DNA from: RPQJ01 sp963707145
GTDB lineage: Bacteria; Pseudomonadota; Gammaproteobacteria; Steroidobacterales; Steroidobacteraceae
DNA: 64,000 nt
Assembly: GCA_963707145.1 (NCBI GenBank)
Contig: CAVPOQ010000009.1
Coordinates: forward strand, 1-64,000
Direction of reading: 5' to 3'
The notes below the pieces were generated by a model. That model was not told the origin of the DNA and searched no databases. It was given only the letters and a program-made list of their open reading frames with translations. Below are positions 13,796 through 24,256 of this stretch, piece after piece. The position numbers and the translations under genes are program-made. The stretch's first letter is position 1. Each line of letters starts with the position of its first letter.

Positions 13796-14440
13796 ATGAC
13801 CACCGACACGCTCCCACCGCTGTTGGCCGCCGCCACTCCCCTGGCACCGTCCGGGGGGGTGGCGCTCGACCTGCCGGACGGCCAGGCCCGCTACTGGCCC
13901 GCAGCGTTCGCGCCCGACGAGGCGACCCGGCTGTTCGAGGCGCTGCGCCAGGGCATCGCCTGGCGGGCGGAGGAGATCCTGATGTTCGGGCGGCGCGTGC
14001 CGGTGCCTCGTCGCGTCGCGTGGCACGGGGACCCGGGCGCCAGCTACACCTACTCGGGAACCGCCCACGAACCGCTGCCCTGGACGCCGCCGCTGGCGTC
14101 GATCCGCGAGCGTGCCGCCCAACTGACCGGCGCCTGCTACAACGCGGTCCTGCTCAATCTCTACCGCGACGGTCGCGACGGCATGGGCTGGCACGCCGAC
14201 GACGAGCCGGAACTCGGTCGTGACCCGGTGATCGCCTCGGTCTCGCTCGGTGCGACGCGCCGCTTCTGCCTGCGTCATCGCCGTCGCAAGGATCTGCGCC
14301 TCGACCTGCCGCTCGCGCACGGCAGCCTGCTCTGCATGTCCGGCGCCACCCAGCACCACTGGGTGCATGCGCTGCCCAAGACCGCCGCGGTCGTGGGCGA
14401 GCGCATCAACCTCACGTTGCGGCTGGTCGTGCTTAGGTAA
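13796..14440 (+). CDS. AlkB-type 2-oxoglutarate/Fe(II) dioxygenase
   Basis: This 214-residue protein is likely a DNA/RNA alkylation-repair dealkylase. The iron ligands are H133 and D135 (GWHADDEP) and H191 (HHWVHALPK). The 2-oxoglutarate- and substrate-binding arginines are R203 and R209 (RINLTLR). NLYRDGRDGMGWHADDE and SLGATRRF are typical of the ALKBH2/3-like bacterial group. The start was placed at the ATG opening MTTDTLPPLL, since homology begins shortly after. The longer open frame upstream is antisense to the hydrolase gene. It is divergent from that hydrolase, with about 90 bases between them. Confidence 0.92.
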   Translation: MTTDTLPPLLAAATPLAPSGGVALDLPDGQARYWPAAFAPDEATRLFEALRQGIAWRAEEILMFGRRVPVPRRVAWHGDPGASYTYSGTAHEPLPWTPPLASIRERAAQLTGACYNAVLLNLYRDGRDGMGWHADDEPELGRDPVIASVSLGATRRFCLRHRRRKDLRLDLPLAHGSLLCMSGATQHHWVHALPKTAAVVGERINLTLRLVVLR

Positions 14441-14511
14441 TTGCGCGGATTGCCGATGCCTGTGGCCGGGGGGACGGTGGAACCCGCTTCCAGTGATACG
14501 AGGGGGTCGCC

Positions 14512-14895
14512 ATGAACCCGTCCCGATCGGTCTGGCTGTGGATCTTGCTCGCCGGCCTCGCGGCGGTGGCGGGGTGCCAGCGCAACGCCACGGTGAGCTA
14601 CTCGCGGGACGTCGTGCCCGTCCTGGACAAGCACTGCAAGGCCTGCCACGTGCCCGGTCAGGCCGGCTACGTGGTGAGCGGCTTCGAACTCGGCAGCTAC
14701 GAATCGCTGATGAAGGGCACGCAGTACGGACCGGTCGTGCTGCCCGGCGACGCGCTCTCCAGCGTGCTCGTGATGCTGGTCGAGGGTCGTGTCGACCCGT
14801 CGCTGAAGATGCCGCACGGCGGGGCGTCGACGCCGACCGAGGCCGAGATCCTCACCATCCGCCGCTGGGTCGAGCAGGGCGCAAAGAATAACTGA
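14512..14895 (+). CDS. Mono-haem c-type cytochrome-like lipoprotein
   Basis: This 127-residue protein has a short signal ending LAAVAGC (lipidated C22) and one CKACH haem site (C42, C45, H46). The following GYVVSGFELGSYESLMKGTQYGPVV and MPHGG are typical of the cytochrome-like domain common in planctomycetes and some proteobacteria. The late MPHGG methionine may be the sixth haem ligand. A purine-rich AGGGGG precedes the ATG. It runs convergently toward the PQQ dehydrogenase, which has its own haem domain, so a link in periplasmic electron transfer is possible but unproven. Confidence 0.85.
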   Translation: MNPSRSVWLWILLAGLAAVAGCQRNATVSYSRDVVPVLDKHCKACHVPGQAGYVVSGFELGSYESLMKGTQYGPVVLPGDALSSVLVMLVEGRVDPSLKMPHGGASTPTEAEILTIRRWVEQGAKNN

Positions 14896-14969
14896 CCCGG
14901 CCGGTCGAACCGCGGGGCCGCCGGGAGCATCGCTACGGCAGCGGCCGAGGCTTCTCCTGCCGCCCCGAT

Positions 14970-17150
14970 TCAGCGCGAGGGCGCGGCTGCGGCCGTCGCG
15001 GACGCCGCTGCCGCCCGGTCCTGGTTCGAGCGCTCGATCACGTACGCGTGGATGTCGCGTACGTCCTGCTCGGTGACCAGGTCGCCGAGGCGCGGCATGC
15101 CGGCCCCGTGGATCACGCCGTCGTAGACGATCTCCTTGAAGATCGAGTGCTTCTCGGCGCTCAGCATCCGCAGGTCAGGAACGACGCCGCCGGAGACCAC
15201 GAGCGCGCCGTGGCAGACCATGCAGGTGCTGCCGTACTTGTACCTGCCGTTCTCGACCTGCGCGGCGGTGGCGTCGGATTTCGGCGGCTCCGGGATGGAG
15301 GCGTTCTTCTCTGCGATGCGCGGCATGGGCGCCCTGCCGCCGAGCTTGAAGACCAGCACGTGGCCGTCGTTCAGGTACTTGCCGGACGCCATCGTGCGCG
15401 GGTCGCCGCCGGTCACGCCGCCGGCGCCGCCGTAGCCTGCCATGACCGCGACGTACTGCTCGCCGTCGACCTGGTAGGTCACGGGCGGGGCGATGATGCC
15501 GACCATCGTCGGCACGGCCCACAGGATCCTGCCCGTGTCGGCCGCGTAGGCCACGAAGCGGCCGTCGCCCGTGCCCTGGAACAGCAGGTTGCCGGCGGTG
15601 GTGAGCAGGCCGCCATTCCAGAACGCGGGGTGCTCGATCTCCCACACAGTCTTCTTCTGGACGGGGTCCCAGGCTTTCAGGAAGCCGCGGTCCGGCGGCA
15701 GGCTGCCGCCGAACTTCGCGAGCAGCGCGTAGATCGTGTCGGTGTAGGAATTCCAGTCGATGCCCGGGTTCCAGAACATGTCGCGCCGGGTGTACTTGCC
15801 CGTCTTGAGGAACTCCTGGCTGGGCGGGTAGATGCCCGTCGGCTGCATGGCCGGGATGTAGACCAGGCCCGTCTTCGGGTTGAATGCCATCGGGTGCCAG
15901 TTGTGGCCGCCGAAGGCCGCCGGGACGATCAGCCGTGTCTCCTTGCTGTAGTCCGCCTCGGGCGTCTCGACCGGGCGGCCGGTCTTGAGGTCCACGTGCG
16001 TGGCCCAGGTGGCCGGGATGTACTTGTCGGCCGACAGCAGCTCGCCGGTCACGCGGTCGAGCACGTAGAAGAAGCCGTTCTTCGGCGCCTGCATCAGCAC
16101 CTTGCGCGGCTTACCGCCGAGCACGAGGTCCGCGAGGATGATGTGCTGCGTGGCCGTGTAGTCCCAGTTGTCCGACGGCGTGGTCTGGTAGTGCCACTTG
16201 AGCCGGCCGGTATCGGGATTCAGCGCCAGGATGGACGACAGGTAGAGATTGTCGCCACCGCCCGGCGAGCGGATGTCGCGCGCCCACGGCGAGCCGTTGC
16301 CCGTGCCGACGTAGAGCGTGTCGAGCTCGGGGTCATAGGCCATCGAGTCCCAGACCGTGCCGCCGCCCCCGCCGACCCACCACTCGCCGTTCCAGGTCTT
16401 CGCGGCCCCGGCGAGCTCCGGGTGCTCGAAGCCGTCCTTCGGATTGCCGGGCACGGTGTAGAAGCGCCAGGAGAGCTTGCCGGTGTCGGCGTCGTAGGCC
16501 GAGAGATAGCCCCGCACGCCGTATTCGCCGCCGCCGTTGCCGATCAGTACCTTGCCCTTCACCACGCGCGGCGCGCCCGTGATGCTGTAAGGCTTGGTGC
16601 GGTCGATGGTGTTGATCTCCCAGCGCTTGGCACCGCTCTTTGCGTCCAGCGACACCAGTCGCCCGTCGATCGTGGCGACGTAGACCGCGCCCTTCCACAC
16701 CGCGACGCCGCGGTTCACGGCGTCGCAGCACAGATAGCGGCCCCACTCGCGCGGCACCTCGGGATCGTACTTCCAGAGTTCGCGGCCGGTCTTCGCGTCG
16801 AGCGCCCACACGACGCTCCACGTGCCGGTCGTGTACATCGTGCCGTCGATCACGATCGGGCTGGCCTGCAGGCCGCGGGTCGTGGCCGTGGCGAAGGACC
16901 ACGCGAGGCCGAGTTTCCCCACGTTGCCGTCGTTGACCTGCGCGAGCGGGCTGTAGCGCTGCTCGCCGTAAGTGCGGCCGTGGGCGAGCCAGTTCTGCGG
17001 CTCCCGGTCGGCGGCTGCGACACGCGCGCCGTCGACGGTGGCGGCGCCACCGGCCCGGTCGGAGGCTGCACGGGTCGGGAGCGCGAGGCTGCCCGCGATG
17101 GCGGCGGCGACGGTGGCGGCGAGCAGGAGGCGATGGCGTTGGGTGTTCAT
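14970..17150 (-). CDS. PQQ-dependent alcohol dehydrogenase with C-terminal cytochrome c domain (quinohaemoprotein)
   Basis: This 726-residue periplasmic enzyme oxidises alcohols with PQQ and passes electrons to its own haem. The ATG at 17150 (MNTQRHRLLL) starts a clean signal peptide ending TRAAS. The eight-bladed propeller has WALDAKTGRELWKYDP-type tryptophan docking repeats. The adjacent cysteines C141-C142 form the vicinal disulfide seen in PQQ alcohol dehydrogenases. In DNWDYTATQ, D330 is the expected catalytic base, and residue 332 is Thr rather than the extra Asp of lanthanide-dependent XoxF/PedH types, which suggests calcium. The tail has CMVCH (C643, C646, H647) and a later GMP methionine. 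No PQQ synthesis genes are in the window. Confidence 0.93.
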   Translation of the reverse strand: MNTQRHRLLLAATVAAAIAGSLALPTRAASDRAGGAATVDGARVAAADREPQNWLAHGRTYGEQRYSPLAQVNDGNVGKLGLAWSFATATTRGLQASPIVIDGTMYTTGTWSVVWALDAKTGRELWKYDPEVPREWGRYLCCDAVNRGVAVWKGAVYVATIDGRLVSLDAKSGAKRWEINTIDRTKPYSITGAPRVVKGKVLIGNGGGEYGVRGYLSAYDADTGKLSWRFYTVPGNPKDGFEHPELAGAAKTWNGEWWVGGGGGTVWDSMAYDPELDTLYVGTGNGSPWARDIRSPGGGDNLYLSSILALNPDTGRLKWHYQTTPSDNWDYTATQHIILADLVLGGKPRKVLMQAPKNGFFYVLDRVTGELLSADKYIPATWATHVDLKTGRPVETPEADYSKETRLIVPAAFGGHNWHPMAFNPKTGLVYIPAMQPTGIYPPSQEFLKTGKYTRRDMFWNPGIDWNSYTDTIYALLAKFGGSLPPDRGFLKAWDPVQKKTVWEIEHPAFWNGGLLTTAGNLLFQGTGDGRFVAYAADTGRILWAVPTMVGIIAPPVTYQVDGEQYVAVMAGYGGAGGVTGGDPRTMASGKYLNDGHVLVFKLGGRAPMPRIAEKNASIPEPPKSDATAAQVENGRYKYGSTCMVCHGALVVSGGVVPDLRMLSAEKHSIFKEIVYDGVIHGAGMPRLGDLVTEQDVRDIHAYVIERSNQDRAAAASATAAAAPSR

Positions 17151-17343
17151 GGGCGGCCAGTCGTGAGGGAATGAACAGCAGCCGAGTTTCGACGCGCCGT
17201 CTGCGGATGGCAAGCTCCCGGGCCGACGCGCGCCGGTCGCATTCCGGCGGCAGCGGGGACATCATTAGCCGATCGCGACATTGCGCGACATTGGCCGTGA
17301 CGATGCGCCGGGCCCGACCGGCGCCGCCGGAAGGGGAGTCCAG

Positions 17344-18840
17344 ATGCCATTCGCAGACTACGGCCGCCACGACGCACTCGGGCTCGCAGAACTCGTGCAC
17401 CGCGGCGAGGTGAGCCCGTCGGAGCTGCTCGACGAAGCGCTCGCCCGCACCGCGCTGGTGAATCCCAAGATCAATGCGGTCATCCATCTCATGGAAGCGC
17501 GCGCACGCGAGGCGATCGCAGCCGGCCTGCCGGACGGCGCACTGCGCGGCGTGCCGTTCCTGGTCAAGGACCTCATGACCGCCTGCGCGGGCGAGCCCAT
17601 GCGCTGCGGTTCGCGCCTGTTCAAGGATTTCGTGCCAACGGAGGACGAGGAACTCACGCGCCGCTACCGGCAGGCAGGGCTCGTCATCTTCGGCAAGACC
17701 AACACCCCCGAACTCGGCCTCACCAACGTGACCGAACCCGAACTGTTCGGGCCCTCGCGCAACCCGTGGAACCTCGATCGGACGCCGAGCGGCTCGAGCG
17801 GCGGCTCGGCGGCGGCCGTGGCGGCGCGCATCGTGCCCGCGGCGAACGCCAACGACGGCGGCGGCTCGATCCGTACGCCGGCCTCCAACTGCGGCCTCGT
17901 GGGCCTGAAGCCGAGCCGCGGCCGCAATCCCACGGGTCCGCAGGCGCCCGACATCTGGTGGGGCTTCATCGGCGAGCACGTCGTGAGCCGCACAGTGCGC
18001 GACAGCGCGGCGCTGCTCGATGCGACCGCCGGTGACTACCCGCAGCAGCTCATGAAGCTGCCGCCGCCCGTGCGGCCGTTCCTCGAGGAGACGCAGCGCG
18101 AGCCCGGCCGGCTGCGCGTGGCGTTCAGCTTCGACCCCGGCCTCGGCAAGGTGCTGCACGCGGAGAACCGGCGCGGGCTCGAGGCGACCGCGGCCGCGCT
18201 CGACCGGCTCGGCCACGAGGTCGTGGAGGTACACCTGCCGCTGCCGCCGGAGTCCTTCGTCGAGTGCTACGCGGCGCTCGTCGCGGCCGACGTCGCGGCA
18301 ACGCTGCGCATGGCCGCGCAGATCGTAGGCCGCGAGGCCACCAGCGACGACGTCGAACTCGCGACCTGGATCCTCGCGAAGATGGGCGAGGCGCAGTCGG
18401 CGGCCGACGTGGCCGCCGCGATGTGGACCATGCAGATCTTCTCGCGGCAGTGGCTCGGGTGGTCGTCGGCCTTCGACGTGCTGCTCACGCCCACCGTCGG
18501 CGTGCCGCCCATGCCGATCGGTGCCTACCAGCTCACGGGGCTGCAGCGGCAGGGGCTCAAGCTGATCACCGCGCTGCCGGCCGCGGCGCTGCTCTCGCAG
18601 CGCTCCAAGGTCGTCGAGGCTTTCGCGCCGGTGTTCGAGGCCTCGCCCTACACGATGGTGGCCAATGTGACGGGTCAGCCCTCGCTGTCGCTGCCGCTGC
18701 ACTGGACCGAGGACGGGCTGCCGATGGGCATGCTCTTCACCGCGCGCATCGGCGACGAGGCGACGCTGTTTCGTCTCGCGGCGCAGCTCGAACAGGCGCT
18801 GCCGTGGCGCGACCGGATCGCGCCGCACGCGATCCCGTGA
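17344..18840 (+). CDS. Amidase-signature family amidohydrolase
   Basis: This 498-residue cytoplasmic enzyme hydrolyses carboxylic amides. The Ser-cisSer-Lys triad is visible: K75 in FLVKDL, S151 in the SGSSGGS loop and S175 in GGGSIRTPAS. Length and layout match GatA-like amidases, but there are no gatB or gatC neighbours, so a stand-alone amidase is more likely than tRNA-dependent amidotransferase. The ATG at 17344 follows a GGAAGGGGAG ribosome-binding site. Residues upstream of it in the same frame show no family character. It is divergent from the PQQ dehydrogenase. Substrate unknown. Confidence 0.9.
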   Translation: MPFADYGRHDALGLAELVHRGEVSPSELLDEALARTALVNPKINAVIHLMEARAREAIAAGLPDGALRGVPFLVKDLMTACAGEPMRCGSRLFKDFVPTEDEELTRRYRQAGLVIFGKTNTPELGLTNVTEPELFGPSRNPWNLDRTPSGSSGGSAAAVAARIVPAANANDGGGSIRTPASNCGLVGLKPSRGRNPTGPQAPDIWWGFIGEHVVSRTVRDSAALLDATAGDYPQQLMKLPPPVRPFLEETQREPGRLRVAFSFDPGLGKVLHAENRRGLEATAAALDRLGHEVVEVHLPLPPESFVECYAALVAADVAATLRMAAQIVGREATSDDVELATWILAKMGEAQSAADVAAAMWTMQIFSRQWLGWSSAFDVLLTPTVGVPPMPIGAYQLTGLQRQGLKLITALPAAALLSQRSKVVEAFAPVFEASPYTMVANVTGQPSLSLPLHWTEDGLPMGMLFTARIGDEATLFRLAAQLEQALPWRDRIAPHAIP

Positions 18841-18874
18841 GCACGCTGCGCGGCACTGTGCGAGGAGGCCGGCC

Positions 18875-19384
18875 ATGAACCTCGAATCGGTGATTCGCAC
18901 GTATTTTGCCGGCGAGAAATCCGAGGCCGCACTGATCGCGCTCGCCGGACTCGTGGCGCTCGTGATGGCGCTATGGCTGTGGTTCTCGATCCGCGATCCC
19001 TTCGCGCGCGGCCTCGCGGCGGCAATGCTGCTCACCGCAGCGCTCGGGCTCGGCGTGGGCGGCGGGGTGTACTCGCGCACCGACGCGCAGGTCCGCCAGC
19101 TCGTGGAGCTGCAGCGCGCCGATCCGGGCCGCTTCGCGGCGGAGGAAGGCCCACGCATCCGCGAGGTCGTGCGGAGCTTCGGCCTGTACCGCGCCGGCTA
19201 TGCGATCGCGATCGTGCTGGCGCTGGTGTTCGTGTTCCTGCCGGGCAGCCCGCTGTTCCACGGCCTTGCCGCGGGCCTGCTGATCCTGGCGGCGCTCGGC
19301 CTGACGATCGACTTCTACGCGGAGGCGCGCGCGGCCGGGTACGTGCGCGCGCTCGAGTCGGGCGGCGCGATCGCGGCGCCGTAG
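18875..19384 (+). CDS. Hypothetical inner-membrane protein with four predicted helices
   Basis: I do not recognise a family. The 169-residue product has helices at about 19-38, 45-65, 108-124 and 128-145. A charged soluble segment lies between the second and third (residues 69-104, RTDAQVRQLVELQRADPGRF...). It begins 34 bases after the amidase stop with a GAGGAGG ribosome-binding site, so it may be co-transcribed with the amidase. It is convergent with the HMG-CoA reductase gene. Codon use looks like its neighbours and the frame is intact. Confidence 0.75.
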   Translation: MNLESVIRTYFAGEKSEAALIALAGLVALVMALWLWFSIRDPFARGLAAAMLLTAALGLGVGGGVYSRTDAQVRQLVELQRADPGRFAAEEGPRIREVVRSFGLYRAGYAIAIVLALVFVFLPGSPLFHGLAAGLLILAALGLTIDFYAEARAAGYVRALESGGAIAAP

Positions 19385-19406
19385 CGACAGGGCCGCCGCG
19401 CGCGGC

Positions 19407-20582
19407 TCAGGGCCGGTTGCGACCCAGTCGCTCGTGGCTCGTCACCCAGTCGCCGGCGAGCACGGCGCTGCCGAGCGACACGTCGCCGGCAAGCACGACG
19501 GCGGCCACGATCTCGGCGAGGCGGTCGGCCTTTCCCTGTCCGTAGCAGCCCATCAGCTCGAGGCACTCGCGCTGCGTCGGCAGGCCCGTGCCGCCGCCGT
19601 AGCTCGCCACGATCAGCGCGGTGAGCGTGACCGACCAGTAGTAGTCGCCGTCGTCGAGCAGCTGCGCGTAGGTGATCCCGGCGTGCGACTCGGCGACGTT
19701 CGCGACGTCCTGGCCGGTGGCGATGAACATCGCGGCGATGCCGTTGGCGGCGTGCGGACCGTTGTAGGCCGTGCCGGCGAGCAGCGCGCCGGCATTCGAC
19801 ACCTGCCGCGCGCGGAACAGCGTCTTCGTGTCCACGCGCATGATCCGCTCGAGCACCTCGCTGCGGATCACCGCCTCGGCGACGACGCGCCGGCCGCGCG
19901 TCTGCAGCGTGTTGATCGCGGAGTGCTTCTTGTCGGTGTCGATGCTGCCCGAGAGCAGGTACTTCGGGTGCGACGGGTGCGTGTCGCGGATCCACTCGCA
20001 GGCGGCGTGCGTGGCCTTGCCGGTCATGTTCTGGCCGGCGGCGTCGCCCGTCGTGTAGTCGAAGCGCAGGTAGAGCAGGTTCGCGACCGCGTACTGCTCG
20101 ATCTCCACGAGCCGGCCGATGCGGGTGGTGGACTCCGCGGCGGCCTTCACGCCGTCGAAGTGCGCCGCGAGCCACTCTCCGAAGTCGCGCGCCTCGAGCG
20201 CCGTGCGGAACATGAACACCGGCGCGCGTTGCATGGATCGCTTCACGACCGTGGTCCGAACGCCACCGCACTCGGTCAGCACGCGCATGCCGCGGTTGTA
20301 GCTCGCGACCAGCGTGCCCTCGGTGGTGGCGAGCGGCACGTAGAAGTCGCCCCGTGCGTGCTCGCCCTCGATGCGCAGCGGGCCCGCGATGCCGATCGGC
20401 ACCTGCGCGACGCCGACGAAGTTCTCGATGTTGCCGGGCAGCACGTGGGGATCGAACGACTGGCGGCGCACGTGCTCGAGCGCGGCGCCGGTCCGCTCGC
20501 GCAGGAACTGCGCGCGGCGCTCGGCCATCTCCGGGGTGTAGTCGTCGGCGGGATCGCGGGGGATCGGGGCTCGGTCGGACAT
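19407..20582 (-). CDS. Hydroxymethylglutaryl-CoA reductase, class I type
   Basis: This 391-residue enzyme reduces HMG-CoA to mevalonate with NADPH, or runs in reverse. Catalytic residues are all present: E88 in TTEGTLVAS, K218 in DTDKKHSAIN, D292 in GQDVANVAE and H383 near the C-terminus (SHERLGR). Other signatures are DAAGQNM and GGGTGLPTQ. These fit the class I (eukaryote/archaea-like) branch rather than the class II enzyme of mevalonate-degrading bacteria. The start was set at the ATG of MSDRAPIPRD; an in-frame ATG 17 codons upstream is less likely. No other mevalonate-pathway gene is in the window, so its partner pathway is elsewhere or unknown. No membrane segments. Confidence 0.93.
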   Translation of the reverse strand: MSDRAPIPRDPADDYTPEMAERRAQFLRERTGAALEHVRRQSFDPHVLPGNIENFVGVAQVPIGIAGPLRIEGEHARGDFYVPLATTEGTLVASYNRGMRVLTECGGVRTTVVKRSMQRAPVFMFRTALEARDFGEWLAAHFDGVKAAAESTTRIGRLVEIEQYAVANLLYLRFDYTTGDAAGQNMTGKATHAACEWIRDTHPSHPKYLLSGSIDTDKKHSAINTLQTRGRRVVAEAVIRSEVLERIMRVDTKTLFRARQVSNAGALLAGTAYNGPHAANGIAAMFIATGQDVANVAESHAGITYAQLLDDGDYYWSVTLTALIVASYGGGTGLPTQRECLELMGCYGQGKADRLAEIVAAVVLAGDVSLGSAVLAGDWVTSHERLGRNRP

Positions 20583-20762
20583 GCTGGCGCTGCTCGATGG
20601 AGGGGACAGGGATGCTGGTAGCAGGGGGGCCACACTTTATCCCGCATCCGCCCGTGCGCGGAGCGTCTGACGGGCGCCACGGACCTGCGACGGCGGTGTT
20701 CCCCACGATGCCGGCCCGCGCAAGCCCATGCTAGGTTGCGGCGCAGCACCGAGGGGACCGCC

Positions 20763-21977
20763 ATGCTGTTCGAACTGCGACTGCTCGCGTACCGGCTCGT
20801 GAAGCCCTTCCAGTGGCCCACCTCGCGCGTGGTGCCGATCCCGCGGCCGACGACCTTCGTCGGACCCGACGCGGCGCTGAAACTGTGCGACTCGATCGCG
20901 CAGTTCGGCTTCCGGCGTGTGCTGATCGTCACCGACGCGGTGCTCGTCAGGCTCGGGCTGGTCGAGCCGCTGCGTGCCGCGCTCGCGGCCCGGGGCGTGG
21001 AGGTGGCCGTGCACGACGGCATTACGCCGGACCCGACCCACGACGTGCTGCAGCGTGGCTACGAGGCGGCCAAGGCTCACCGCAGCGACGCGATCCTCGC
21101 CGTGGGCGGCGGCTCCGTGATCGACGCGGCGAAGGTGATCGACGCGATGGTCGTGAGCGGCAAGAGCCCGGCGCAGCTCGTCGGCATGCTCAAGGTCGGC
21201 AAGCCGATGCTGCCGCTGTTCGCGATTCCCACCACGGCCGGTACGGGTTCGGAGGTGACGGTGGCGGCCGTCGTCACCGACCCGGTCGCGCACCTCAAGG
21301 CGGCGGTCATCGACCCGAAGCTGGTGCCCGCGGCGGCCGCACTCGACCCGCTGATGATGAAGGGGATGCCGAAGTCCATCACCGCGGCGACCGGCATGGA
21401 CGCGCTCACCCACGCGATCGAGGCCTACACGAACCGCTGGCCGCACGCCGAGACGGCGTTCCACGCCGTGTCGGCCGTGCGCATGATCTTCGCCAACCTG
21501 CCGCGCGCCTGTGCCGACGGCGACGACCTCGAGGCGCGCGAGGCAATGGCGCTGGCTTCGTTCTATGCCGGCCTCGCCTTCACCAAGGCCTACGTCGGCT
21601 ACGTGCACGCCTTCTCGCACAAGGTGGGCGGCATGTACGGCGTGCCCCACGGCCTCGGCAACGCGATCCTGTTGCCCTACGTACTCGACTTCCTCAAGGA
21701 TGCGCCGCTCGCGGAGCAGCGCCTCGCAGAACTCGCCGTCGCGATCGGCGCGGGGCAGGCGAGCGAGCCGCGCGCCGCGCTGGCGCGGCGATTTGTCGAG
21801 CGCGTTCGCGAACTCAACCGCACCGTGGGAATCCCCGACAAGCTCGAGGCGCTGAAGGCCGCCGACATTCCCGCGGTGGCACGCGCCGCGATGATCGAGG
21901 CGCACCGCGACTACCCGGTGCCGAAGAACATGAGCCTCGCGGAGGCGGAGGCGCTGCTGCGCGGCTGCCTCGTCTGA
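20763..21977 (+). CDS. Iron-containing (group III) alcohol dehydrogenase
   Basis: This 404-residue NAD(P)-dependent alcohol/aldehyde oxidoreductase has GGGS (115-118) for the nucleotide, TTAGTGSE, and metal ligands D213, H217, H282 and H296. Their spacing matches FucO/GbsB-type enzymes. GAGGGG precedes the ATG at 20763; the upstream ATG at 20736 has no such site and adds only nine residues. It is divergent from the HMG-CoA reductase over 180 bases, so the two could share a regulatory region. The substrate cannot be assigned. Confidence 0.92.
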   Translation: MLFELRLLAYRLVKPFQWPTSRVVPIPRPTTFVGPDAALKLCDSIAQFGFRRVLIVTDAVLVRLGLVEPLRAALAARGVEVAVHDGITPDPTHDVLQRGYEAAKAHRSDAILAVGGGSVIDAAKVIDAMVVSGKSPAQLVGMLKVGKPMLPLFAIPTTAGTGSEVTVAAVVTDPVAHLKAAVIDPKLVPAAAALDPLMMKGMPKSITAATGMDALTHAIEAYTNRWPHAETAFHAVSAVRMIFANLPRACADGDDLEAREAMALASFYAGLAFTKAYVGYVHAFSHKVGGMYGVPHGLGNAILLPYVLDFLKDAPLAEQRLAELAVAIGAGQASEPRAALARRFVERVRELNRTVGIPDKLEALKAADIPAVARAAMIEAHRDYPVPKNMSLAEAEALLRGCLV

Positions 21978-22127
21978 CTCCGCCGCCGGCCCGCGCGACC
22001 CCCTGCGCGACCCGTGGACGCGTGCGGATCGGGTCAATAAGATTGCGATCCCGCTGGCGTGGGTCCTCGGGACCCGTCGCCGTTCCGCCCCGCATCCCCG
22101 CTATCGAGACCAGAGGGACTTGTACCC

Positions 22128-22562
22128 ATGAACATCGAAATCCTCGTCCGGCCGGTTCTGCTGGCTGCCGCCCTGATGCTCACCGGATACGTCGCGAGCG
22201 CGCAGGAAGCTGCGCCGTCGACGACCCAGCCGGCGATCAACCCCGACCTCAAGTACTCGAACAAGTGGCGCATCGAGGTCAAGGAAGGCTCGAACAACGA
22301 CGGCGTCGCGCGCTTCCGTGTCACGCCGCAGGGCGAGGCTCCGATCGAGGTCAACGTCAGCATCAGGGACGGCCGTTCCGAGAACGGCGTGGCCAGTGAT
22401 GTTCAGAAAGCCTTCAAGGCCGCGCTCGACAAGAAGCGCTTCAAGGTCGAGGGCGACGACTTCGAGGACGTGCTGGTGAAGAAGAAGAGCGGCCCGGACT
22501 TCTCGATCCAGCTGATCGAGTCGACGCTCAAGGGCACGCACTTCGACGTCGAGCGCGAGTAG
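22128..22562 (+). CDS. Small exported hypothetical protein
   Basis: This 144-residue product has a signal peptide (LLAAALMLTGYVASAQ, cleavage near residue 25). A charged, beta-rich mature part follows with no motif I can name; it includes VEVNVSIRDGRSENGV and a lysine-rich stretch KKRFKVEGDDFEDVLVKKK. The ATG at 22128 is the first start followed directly by the signal sequence. It stands alone, convergent with the acyl-CoA ligase gene 33 bases away. No cysteines in the mature region. Function unknown. Confidence 0.75.
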   Translation: MNIEILVRPVLLAAALMLTGYVASAQEAAPSTTQPAINPDLKYSNKWRIEVKEGSNNDGVARFRVTPQGEAPIEVNVSIRDGRSENGVASDVQKAFKAALDKKRFKVEGDDFEDVLVKKKSGPDFSIQLIESTLKGTHFDVERE

Positions 22563-22595
22563 TCGCTCCCGCCCGTGGAGGCGGCAGGCGAAGGA

Positions 22596-24233
<1,638 letters not shown>

Positions 24234-24256
24234 GGCGTCTTCTCCCGCGTCCGAAG

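Noticed and set aside
17344..18840. gatA of a tRNA-dependent amidotransferase.
   Set aside because: No gatB or gatC nearby and the flanks are a PQQ enzyme and a hypothetical membrane protein; a free amidase is simpler.
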